This document shows, in pieces, positions 17,201-24,104 of a stretch of DNA of 64,000 bases. A program made the translations under genes and the position numbers. Source of the stretch: Ruminococcaceae bacterium UBA1734 (GTDB lineage Bacteria > Bacillota > Clostridia > Oscillospirales > Acutalibacteraceae); the NCBI GenBank assembly GCA_002315765.1, contig DCIE01000078.1:18896-82895 (forward strand), in the 5' to 3' direction. The notes beneath the pieces are model-generated. The model made no database searches, was not told the origin of the DNA, and worked only from the letters and a program-made list of their open reading frames with translations. Position 1 is the stretch's first letter. The number at the start of each line of letters is the position of its first letter.

Positions 17201-17695
17201 GGATATGATATGTATTTGAAACTTTTGAATGATGCCGTCAACGAAGAAAACGGCGTGTTGCCTCAGCGAGAAAACGAGTGTACCGTTGACCTTAACATTT
17301 CTGCACATATTCCCGAAAATTATATTAACTCTCTTTCTTCGAGACTGGGAATTTATAAGCGAATAGCCGATATAAGAAGCGATGAGGATGTCAGCGATGT
17401 TTTAGATGAACTTTGCGATAGATTCGGGGAGCCGCCGCAAACCGTTATGGGGCTGATAACAGTTTCATTATTAAGAAACAAAGCGGCAAATAGCGGAATA
17501 TCCGAAATTTCCGGAGGAAATGATATGGTAATTCTAAAAACCGATGCTTTAAGAGAAGATGTAACTCATAAATTGTCGGATGCCTTCGGAAATGGGCTTA
17601 CCTTTGCTGTTTCGGGAAATCCGGCATATATTATTAAGCTGAAAATAGGCGAGACACATAGTGCTACTGTAAAAAAATTATCCGAAATTTTGTGA
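14267..17695 (+). CDS. mfd: Transcription-repair coupling factor Mfd
   Basis: An ATP-driven translocase that removes RNA polymerase stalled at DNA lesions and recruits UvrA. The 1142-residue length is typical (B. subtilis 1177). The N-terminus resembles the UvrB-like domain. The CarD-like RNA polymerase-interacting domain begins at GDYVVHSTHGIGIFDGIKQI (about residue 487). The SF2 motor follows, with Walker A LCGDVGFGKTEVALRAAF, the DEEQ box in IIDEEQRFGVAQ, LSATPIPRTLNM, and the TRG/helicase-C segment IIETGVDVPNCNTLIIEDAD plus QLRGRVGRS. The C-terminal TRCF domain contains DRFGEPP. It is in an operon with pth and ends 27 bp before the next promoter. Confidence 0.97.
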   Translation: MDFIFDIIKREPEYKRLLEDVKKGGVPAAASGLSAIHKALVTAGLFFHTKKKILVITHDEASAISMRDDMKSLGVNAVNLPLRDYNITKLAGFSKDYEYRRLDTLSKIVDGDFGVVTVSVDSALQYTIPPKLLRDSKLTVSSNDSINIEEFSGKLVDLGYTKSEICEGAGQFSVRGGIIDIFPVNSISPLRIELWGEEIDTISTFDTLSQRRGETVSEFCIFPANELVFDSRELARKIEKILQSEKKLTDNQRKRLTEDLDALNGGFSVVPDGYVSLLYENKTTIFDYIPDCLTVVCESGNLNDRLKSIETAHGEEVKQLLEEGFLNKKTADIYMPKGEFLSKTGKGVYLESFPKNSYALELKGIYNFDFKRISPWSGDISVLKDDISYQLHLKGLVIVLAGEDKAARVLCDELNETGIKATLLQDGQKPAKSGVFVAKGALSAGFEIPLVKFTLVTHRHITSESPKRKKNFKSGKQIGSLDELKRGDYVVHSTHGIGIFDGIKQITNKRITKDYIKIVYYGSDVLYIPVTQLDMVSKYIGSADESGIKLNKLGTDTWNKTKSRVKSAVKNMAKQLTALYAKRMSTKGYAFGPDTDLQNDFERRFEYEETDDQIRCINEIKKDMESFVPMDRLLCGDVGFGKTEVALRAAFKCISEGKQCALLVPTTILAMQHFNTAIRRIGNIPVEIKLLNRFVPKKEQTRVVAGLKSGAVDMVIGTHRLISKDISFKDIGLVIIDEEQRFGVAQKERLKELYPFVDILTLSATPIPRTLNMAMSGLRDMSSIDEAPGDRYPVQSYVLEQNDGVLTDAINKELRRGGQVYYLHNRVDDIVRIASKLKERIPEARIGIAHGQMGEEELSEVWRQLIDYEIDILVCTTIIETGVDVPNCNTLIIEDADRMGLSQLHQLRGRVGRSPRRAYAYFCFKRGKAINETAAKRLEAIREFTQFGSGFKIALRDLEIRGAGSILGGEQHGNMEAVGYDMYLKLLNDAVNEENGVLPQRENECTVDLNISAHIPENYINSLSSRLGIYKRIADIRSDEDVSDVLDELCDRFGEPPQTVMGLITVSLLRNKAANSGISEISGGNDMVILKTDALREDVTHKLSDAFGNGLTFAVSGNPAYIIKLKIGETHSATVKKLSEIL

Positions 17696-17722
17696 ACATT
17701 TAATAAATTATTATAAAATCAG

Positions 17723-17751
17723 TAGACATTTGTAAATATTTGTTATATAAT
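17723..17751 (+). promoter_or_regulatory. Promoter of the PrsA/SurA-like lipoprotein gene
   Basis: TAGACA (17723-17728), 17-bp spacer, perfect TATAAT (17746-17751), 45 bp before the start codon. Confidence 0.65.
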
Positions 17752-17796
17752 TGACTTACTAATTAATTATGCATTGCATAGTACGGAGGAACAAAA

Positions 17797-18870
17797 ATGA
17801 ATTTTATTAAAAAGACCTTGGCAATTCTTATGACTTTAACCTTAGCACTTAGCATTACCGCTTGTCATAAAAAGAACGAAATTGCCGTTAAGGTAGGAGA
17901 TGTTGAATTTACTTCTGCATACTATATGTGTGCACTTATCGAGGCTGACCTCGCTGCAAAGCAGGAAGTTGACGATAAGGCTCAAGAGGATACAAGTATT
18001 GATACATCAAAAGAGGGATATTATTACACCCAAAAGTTTGACGGTAAGACCTTTGAGGAATATGTTAAGGCAAATGCTCTTGATAAATTAAAGGAAAATG
18101 CCGCTTACATTACAAAGTGTAAAGAGAATAAGATTGAGCTTGGCGATGATAAGACAAGTGTTGACAGTTATGCTGAATTTTACTGGTCGTCTTATGGCTA
18201 TTCCGAGGTTTACGAGCCAAACGGTGTAAGCAAGGAAACCTTTACAAAGTATTCAGAGGATTCTTATTATTCTTCAAAGTATTTTGATTTTGTTTACGGC
18301 AAAGAGGGTAAGACTCCGGTTGCAACAAAGGATATTACCGAATACAGAAAGAACAATTATTTATTGGCAGAAGTTTTAGATGTTGACTTTTCATCACTTG
18401 AGGATGCCGATAAGACCGAAAAAACCGCACTTTTCAAAACATATTACGATGATTTGAAGAGTGGCAAAAAGACCTTTAATGCCATTTACGAAGAGTATAA
18501 CAGCGTTGAAGATTCCAACAAACAAGATTCTTATGCAACGGTTTTGGGTACATCAACAACCTCTTATGCAAGTGATAACTACGACACCGTAAAAGCTATG
18601 AAAAACGGCGAAGTTAAGCTTGTTAAAAAGGATGATGATGCAGGTTACACAATCCTTGTAAAGAAGGATTTAGAGGCCGACAGTACAAAAATTGATTCCA
18701 TTGATTCCGAAATTCGCCACGGCTTAAAAGATGAGGATTTTGAAAAGGAAATTGATGAGTTCGTTAAGACTCTTAAATTCACCGAAACAAAGAGTGCAAC
18801 AAAGCAGTTTAAGGTTAAGAAAATCGAATATCCGCAAACTGAAGATTCCACCACTACCACAGCACAATAA
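17797..18870 (+). CDS. Lipoprotein, PrsA/SurA-like peptidyl-prolyl isomerase family (probable)
   Basis: A 357-residue exported lipoprotein. The signal peptide ends in the lipobox LSITAC (Cys about residue 23), so it is anchored to the outer face of the membrane. The N-terminal EIAVKVGDVEFTSAYYMCAL is the SurA_N-like start of PrsA-type foldases, and the segment around NGEVKLVKKDDDAGYTILVK resembles the end of a parvulin domain. A clear full parvulin motif set is not visible, so catalytic activity is uncertain. The position behind mfd is where many Clostridia carry prsA. The protein is very rich in Lys, Asp and Glu. A strong promoter upstream and a terminator downstream make it a single-gene unit. 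Confidence 0.7.
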   Translation: MNFIKKTLAILMTLTLALSITACHKKNEIAVKVGDVEFTSAYYMCALIEADLAAKQEVDDKAQEDTSIDTSKEGYYYTQKFDGKTFEEYVKANALDKLKENAAYITKCKENKIELGDDKTSVDSYAEFYWSSYGYSEVYEPNGVSKETFTKYSEDSYYSSKYFDFVYGKEGKTPVATKDITEYRKNNYLLAEVLDVDFSSLEDADKTEKTALFKTYYDDLKSGKKTFNAIYEEYNSVEDSNKQDSYATVLGTSTTSYASDNYDTVKAMKNGEVKLVKKDDDAGYTILVKKDLEADSTKIDSIDSEIRHGLKDEDFEKEIDEFVKTLKFTETKSATKQFKVKKIEYPQTEDSTTTTAQ

Positions 18871-18887
18871 AGTATAAAAGTATCTTT

Positions 18888-18916
18888 AATCTCCCGGTTT
18901 TTTCGGGAGATTTTTT
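18888..18916 (+). terminator. Terminator after the lipoprotein gene
   Basis: AATCTCCCG (18888-18896) pairs perfectly with CGGGAGATT (18904-18912), followed by TTTT. Confidence 0.88.
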
Positions 18917-19020
18917 GGTTATGTTTATATTTAAAGAATTTGGTAAAATTTACTAAATCTATTAAAACAAAAAAACTTTTAGGCTTTTGGAAATTTACAC
19001 TTTAAAAATTAAAAGTTATG

Positions 19021-19029
19021 TGTTATAAT
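19021..19029 (+). promoter_or_regulatory. Probable promoter of the pilus-assembly operon (extended -10)
   Basis: TGT-TATAAT (19021-19029) with no good -35, 46 bp before the chosen start codon. The 18917-19020 stretch upstream is AT-rich with no other signal I can name. Confidence 0.5.
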
Positions 19030-19074
19030 GGACAGGTAAAACTATATCCATTTTAGATTATGGGGGATTTGCCT

Positions 19075-20313
19075 TTGAAACTGAATCTAATGCAAAAGAA
19101 ACAACAGCAACAACCTCTCGGAAAATTCCGTACGGTCATTAATATTGACTTTGAAAACGAGGCTGTGCATTTATGTAATATGACAATGGGTGAGCCTAAC
19201 TCTTACCGCCACGAAACAGCACCGCTTAAGTCGAAGAGTTTTGACGATGAGTTTTTCAAAAACCTTTCCACCGCCCTTTCAAATTACAGTAAAAAATATC
19301 CTGTGGAGCAAAATGCTTCGGCTACCGTGGTAGTTTCCGACAATTTTGTTTCCACTAACATTTTGAATATTCCCACAATGGGAAAGAAAACCATGGACTC
19401 TCTTAATGTTCTTATCAGTGAGTTTTATAAAAACCGTGAACAGTTGAAGATTAACCAGACTCTTATTTCCCAAAATAAGCAATATTCAACATTTGCTCTT
19501 TCCATAATGAATCAGGAGCTTTTGTCGAAAATTTACGGTGTTTGCGCCGAAAACCGTATGACACCTCATAACATAACCTTTAATTCCAATGCGATTATCA
19601 ACGGAGTAATAAATCTTAATAACTCTATGAGCAATAAGACCTATGCTTTTTTGGATATTAAACCGGAAAAGTCGGTTGTTATTTTGGTAAACAAAGGAAG
19701 AACTGCCGGATTTATTGATTTGCCTTTCGGCTCTTCGATTTTGCATAAAAACAGACTTGCTTATGAAAATATGCTTTTTGATAATCCCGAGGCTGACCTT
19801 CTTGTGCTTAATGCTATGGAAAAGGCAAGATTGAAACAGCTTACTATGATGGAAAACGAAAGTGCCGCCCAAACAGCACAGGCACTTAATGAGCAGCTAA
19901 ACGAAAATACTCCCGATAGCTCTTATGAGTCGGAGCTTGAGAAAGTAAACCCCGTTTCGGCAACCCAAAAGGTTTTGCCGAAGAAAACACCTTTAAAGCT
20001 TCCTAAGTTTATGACAAGACCGTTGCCCAACAGTGAAAATGAATATGTTTATGAAAATTTCCGTATTTTTATTAAGTGGGCTTTAAATGCGGTTACGAAC
20101 AACAAGGGCAATTTCACCGAAAAGGTGGACAGAATTTATGTTAATATGCCCGGTGAGTTTGATTTTCTTTATGATATGACAAATGCCGAAAAGGGCGAAA
20201 ATAAATTTGAATTTCTTAAATTCAACCCTCGTAACGCAGGGGACTTTTTAAGCAGTCTTGAGCTTTACGGCGGATTTTTCGACGAATCTCCCAATACGAC
20301 CAACAATTTTTAG
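19075..20313 (+). CDS. PilM-like pilus assembly protein (probable)
   Basis: A roughly 412-residue soluble protein, first gene of an operon with pilD, pilC and pilB. It probably is the PilM-type actin-like component that links the inner-membrane platform to the assembly ATPase. Support is mostly context plus the segment AFLDIKPEKSVVILVNKGRT, which resembles the phosphate-2-type strand of PilM/FtsA-like proteins; the family motifs are weak. A loop rich in Gln, Asn and Glu (about 265-310) breaks the fold. I prefer the TTG at 19075 (MKLNLMQKK) because a GGGGGA Shine-Dalgarno lies 8-9 nt upstream; the ATG at 19060 lies in that Shine-Dalgarno and has none of its own. Confidence 0.6.
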   Translation: MKLNLMQKKQQQQPLGKFRTVINIDFENEAVHLCNMTMGEPNSYRHETAPLKSKSFDDEFFKNLSTALSNYSKKYPVEQNASATVVVSDNFVSTNILNIPTMGKKTMDSLNVLISEFYKNREQLKINQTLISQNKQYSTFALSIMNQELLSKIYGVCAENRMTPHNITFNSNAIINGVINLNNSMSNKTYAFLDIKPEKSVVILVNKGRTAGFIDLPFGSSILHKNRLAYENMLFDNPEADLLVLNAMEKARLKQLTMMENESAAQTAQALNEQLNENTPDSSYESELEKVNPVSATQKVLPKKTPLKLPKFMTRPLPNSENEYVYENFRIFIKWALNAVTNNKGNFTEKVDRIYVNMPGEFDFLYDMTNAEKGENKFEFLKFNPRNAGDFLSSLELYGGFFDESPNTTNNF

Positions 20314-20322
20314 GTGAGTTAT

Positions 20323-21114
20323 ATGGATTCTTTTGTATTCACTGTTATTATTGTACTTGCAACATTGTACGGTCTTTGTATCGGCAGTTTTTTAAATGTC
20401 GTGATTAGTCGTTTGCCTAAAGGTGAAAAAATGGGAAATCAGCGTTCCCACTGTACTTCTTGCGGAAGTATGATACACTGGTATGATAATATTCCTCTTT
20501 TGTCGTACATAATTTTAGGCGGAAAATGTCGCAAATGCAAAGAAAGGATTTCCTTTAGATATCCTCTTAACGAAGCACTTAATATGATACTTTGTTTTTT
20601 GTGCTTTTTGTTCTTTAGAGATAATCTCGTATATGCAGTGATATGCTCAATTGTTTGTTCGGTGGCAATTTGTATTTTTTGGATTGATTATGACTGTTGT
20701 TTAATTTATGACAGATTTCATTTTATACTTATCGCTTTAGGCATTATTTGTTTTTTTGTCTATCCGCAGGTAACTTGGTATTCAAGGCTCATAGGTGCTT
20801 TCGGCGGATTTGTTATATTTTTTTTGATAGGTTTTTTGGTTTCCAAAAAAGTAGGCGCCGAGGCTTTAGGTATGGGAGATGTGAAACTTGCATTTTCTAT
20901 GGGGCTGTTGCTTGGTTGGGAAAAGTTATTACTTTGTGTCCTTTTGGCTTCTTTTTGCGGATGCATTGTTTTGATACCTATGTCAAGAGCAAAAAATATG
21001 GAGAAAAACCACGAATTTCCTTTCGGTCCGTTTTTGGTTTCGGGTCTTGTTATTGCCCTGCTTTTCGGAGATGCGATTATAAATTCTTATTTTAGATTAC
21101 TTGGAATATATTAA
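20323..21114 (+). CDS. pilD: Prepilin peptidase (type IV leader peptidase, PilD/ComC type)
   Basis: A polytopic membrane aspartic protease of 263 residues that cuts and N-methylates prepilins. It shows the N-terminal FLNVVISRLPKGE, the cytoplasmic zinc-type loop with two CxxC pairs (CTSCGSMIHW and CRKCKERISF), and the catalytic GMGDVKLAF motif; the second catalytic Asp is probably in the WIDYDCCLIYDRF segment. About seven hydrophobic helices are visible. I chose ATG 20323 because AGGTGAG lies just upstream; a GTG at 20314 directly after the previous stop is the alternative. The pilins it would process are not in this window. Confidence 0.9.
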   Translation: MDSFVFTVIIVLATLYGLCIGSFLNVVISRLPKGEKMGNQRSHCTSCGSMIHWYDNIPLLSYIILGGKCRKCKERISFRYPLNEALNMILCFLCFLFFRDNLVYAVICSIVCSVAICIFWIDYDCCLIYDRFHFILIALGIICFFVYPQVTWYSRLIGAFGGFVIFFLIGFLVSKKVGAEALGMGDVKLAFSMGLLLGWEKLLLCVLLASFCGCIVLIPMSRAKNMEKNHEFPFGPFLVSGLVIALLFGDAIINSYFRLLGIY

Positions 21115-21134
21115 TTTTCGGAAGAAGATGAATT

Positions 21135-22346
21135 ATGAAGAATTATAAATATGTAGCAATTGATTTACAAAAAAAGCAATTTACCGGTATTTTTTCAGCG
21201 GAGGACGAAAAGGATTTAGCAGTTCAACTTTCAAGACAAAATCTTTTTCTTGTTTCCTGCAAAGCCTATTCTAACCGCACACCGTCAGCATTCTTTACAA
21301 CAGGTACCGGTAAGGTTAATATAAATGAGCTTACTATATTTTGCAGACAATTTGCAATAATGGTAAATGCCGGAATTCCTATGGTTGAGTGTATTGCAAC
21401 CTTGAAGGAACAGCCTTTTAGTGCCTTCTTTAAGAACTTGTTGCAGGTAATATACGAGGATGTTCGAAGCGGCGTTATGTTTTCCGAGAGCTTGAAAAAA
21501 CACGATAAGGTTTTCCCGGCTTTTTTTCGCAGTATGGTATTCGTAGGTGAAACAAGCGGCAAGCTCGAACTGGTTTTTAATTCACTTGCCGATTATTACG
21601 ACAAGGATATTGCTATGAGAAAAAAAGTTAAGGGTGCCTTGTCCTATCCTATTATGCTTGTAGCAATGACTATTGCCATCGTTGTATTTATGTTGGCATT
21701 TATCATCCCGATTTTTAAAGATACATTAAAGAGTATGAATGTAACTCCCCAGGGATTTACAAAGGTTGTTTACGATACATCTGATTTCCTGACGGCAAAT
21801 TGGCTTTATATTTTAGCCGGACTTATTGTTGTGGGAATTGTGTTTTTTGTTATCCTTAAAACTAAGGACGGAAAGCGATTATTTGACAAGATATTAATAA
21901 ACACCCCTATTTTCGGAAAGATAATAACTTCTATGTTTTGTTCAAGATTTGCCCGTGCTTTTACTCTTTTGCTTTCAAGCGGTCTTGATATGGCGTCCTC
22001 TTTAGATGCGGTATCGGTTATTGTGGAAAATCTTGATATGAAAAAAAGATTTGACCTTGCAACCGATGAAATTAAGCACGGTGCCAAGTTGGCAGACTCT
22101 TTTGAAAAGCATAAAATGTTCCCACAGCTTATGCTTAGAATGTTAAGCATCGGCGAGAGAACCAATGAGCTTGAAAATGTACTTAAAAGGTCCTGCGATT
22201 TTTTTGATGAGCAAACCGATACAACCGTAACATCCGCTACATCAAAAATCCAGCCTATTATTCTTTGCATTATGGGACTTGTAATCGGCGGCCTTTTCCT
22301 TGCTGTTTATTCTCCGATTATTTCCATTATGCAGGGTATCGGATAA
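21135..22346 (+). CDS. pilC: Type II secretion/type IV pilus inner-membrane platform protein (PilC/GspF)
   Basis: A 403-residue platform protein that couples the assembly ATPase to pilus growth. It contains two T2SS-F domains: the first begins at ELTIFCRQFAIMVNAGIPMV (about residue 65) and the second at FCSRFARAFTLLLSSGLDMA (about residue 270). Both carry the typical ALSYPIML or IQPIILCIMG membrane helices. It starts 20 bp after pilD and is followed 34 bp later by pilB, so it is in the same operon. Confidence 0.92.
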   Translation: MKNYKYVAIDLQKKQFTGIFSAEDEKDLAVQLSRQNLFLVSCKAYSNRTPSAFFTTGTGKVNINELTIFCRQFAIMVNAGIPMVECIATLKEQPFSAFFKNLLQVIYEDVRSGVMFSESLKKHDKVFPAFFRSMVFVGETSGKLELVFNSLADYYDKDIAMRKKVKGALSYPIMLVAMTIAIVVFMLAFIIPIFKDTLKSMNVTPQGFTKVVYDTSDFLTANWLYILAGLIVVGIVFFVILKTKDGKRLFDKILINTPIFGKIITSMFCSRFARAFTLLLSSGLDMASSLDAVSVIVENLDMKKRFDLATDEIKHGAKLADSFEKHKMFPQLMLRMLSIGERTNELENVLKRSCDFFDEQTDTTVTSATSKIQPIILCIMGLVIGGLFLAVYSPIISIMQGIG

Positions 22347-22380
22347 AAACCTTTATTTTCCCCGAAAGGATTATTGATTT

Positions 22381-24072
22381 ATGAATATTCAATATGATTT
22401 ATTGCAATTTTATGTTTATAAAAAACTCATTAAGCGTAAAGATGTTGACGATATTTTAAAGAACAGTGCCGAACTTAAAACCTCGGCGAGAGATTATATG
22501 CTCCTAAAGGAGTATATAACCGATAATGTTGAGCTTGAAGCCTTGGCAACATATTACAGTATGCCTTTTGTTGAGGTGGATATGCTTGATATTGATGAGG
22601 AACTGTTCAATAAATTTACCTTTACTTTCTTGAGAAAGTATAAGGTTATTCCCGTTTGTATTACAAAGAACAATACTTTAATTGTTGTCTGCGGAAAACC
22701 CATTGATTGTAATACAAGGTCTGCTCTTAATGTTTATCATAACGGACCTATTGATTATATTCTTACTCCTCCTTCTCAAATTGACCGTTACATCGACTCG
22801 GTTGACGCAGTTATATCTACCTCTGCCGCACTTAGCGACCTGAACAACGAGCAGGATAAGAAAATATTTGAGGATGCGGGTGCAAATCTTGATGTTCCCA
22901 CTGTCGGTAACGAAGATGTAATAAACAATCCCGCTGTTAGGCTTGTTGACTCCATTATTAAGGAAGCAATTCCTTATAGAGCATCGGATATTCACATTGA
23001 GCCTTTTGATAAAAAGGTTAAGGTTAGATACCGTATTGACGGTGATTTACAGGAAAGAGCCGAATTTCCCATCGAGTCATATTCTCCTATTTGTGCCCGT
23101 CTTAAAATTATGTCGGGAATGAATATTGCCGAGCATCGTATCCCGCAAGACGGCAGAATTAATATGATTATCGGCGGAAAAGAATATGACTTCCGTGTTT
23201 CCTCTTTGCCTACTGTTTGCGGTGAAAAAATCGTTATTCGTGTACTTGATAAATCTTCATTTAACTTCACCCGTGCAGACCTTGGCTTCACCGAGGCGGA
23301 AAATGCCATTATTGACAAAATTCTTCAAAGACCTAACGGTATTATCCTTTTGACCGGTCCTACCGGTTGCGGTAAATCTACCACTCTTTATTCCTTCCTT
23401 AAGGAAATAAACAATCCCACCGTAAATATTGTAACTGTCGAAGACCCTGTTGAGTACACTATGACGGGTATTAATCAAACTCAGGTTAATCCAAAGGCAA
23501 ATATGACATTTGCTACGGCACTTCGTTCAATTTTGCGTCAGGACCCTGATGTTATTATGATAGGTGAGATTCGTGATAAGGAAACCGCCGAAATTGCCGT
23601 TCGTGCTTCAATAACGGGACACAAAGTGTTCAGTACACTTCATACAAACGATGCCCCCGGCGCCGTAACCCGTCTTGAGGATATGGGTGTTGAGGATTAC
23701 CTTGTTTCCAATGCTTTGACCGGTGTTATTGCCCAGCGTCTTGTAAAAAGACTTTGTCCGGCTTGTAAAAAGAGAAGCAAGACCAATGCGAAAGAGATGG
23801 AATTATTAGGACTTAATGAACCTATTTCCATTTATCGTCCTCAGGGTTGCCAATTCTGCAACAACACAGGATACAAGGGTAGAACCGCCATTCACGAAAT
23901 AATGTATATGAACGAGGAAATGAAGTCTATTGTTGCCAAGGAGAGAAATCTTGACGACCTTAGAAAGGCATCAGCTCAAAATGGTATGACTTTGCTTTAC
24001 GATTCCTGCAAGGAATTGGTTTTAAAGGGTGTTACCAGCATTCAAGAGCTTATGGCACTTAGTGTTGAATAA
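22381..24072 (+). CDS. pilB: Type IV pilus/type II secretion assembly ATPase (PilB/GspE)
   Basis: A 563-residue hexameric ATPase that powers pilin polymerisation. An N-terminal MshEN/T2SSE_N domain (residues 1-150) precedes the ATPase core. Walker A is LLTGPTGCGKSTTLYSFL, the Asp box follows in VEDPVEYTM, Walker B is ILRQDPDVIMIGEIRD, and the His box is GHKVFSTLHTNDA. A four-cysteine zinc motif (CPACKKRS and CQFCNNTGYKGR) is as in PilB/GspE. No PilT retraction ATPase is present nearby. Reading frame complete. Confidence 0.95.
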   Translation: MNIQYDLLQFYVYKKLIKRKDVDDILKNSAELKTSARDYMLLKEYITDNVELEALATYYSMPFVEVDMLDIDEELFNKFTFTFLRKYKVIPVCITKNNTLIVVCGKPIDCNTRSALNVYHNGPIDYILTPPSQIDRYIDSVDAVISTSAALSDLNNEQDKKIFEDAGANLDVPTVGNEDVINNPAVRLVDSIIKEAIPYRASDIHIEPFDKKVKVRYRIDGDLQERAEFPIESYSPICARLKIMSGMNIAEHRIPQDGRINMIIGGKEYDFRVSSLPTVCGEKIVIRVLDKSSFNFTRADLGFTEAENAIIDKILQRPNGIILLTGPTGCGKSTTLYSFLKEINNPTVNIVTVEDPVEYTMTGINQTQVNPKANMTFATALRSILRQDPDVIMIGEIRDKETAEIAVRASITGHKVFSTLHTNDAPGAVTRLEDMGVEDYLVSNALTGVIAQRLVKRLCPACKKRSKTNAKEMELLGLNEPISIYRPQGCQFCNNTGYKGRTAIHEIMYMNEEMKSIVAKERNLDDLRKASAQNGMTLLYDSCKELVLKGVTSIQELMALSVE

Positions 24073-24104
24073 ATAAAATTTGATTAGTGTGAAAAGGAGT
24101 TAGT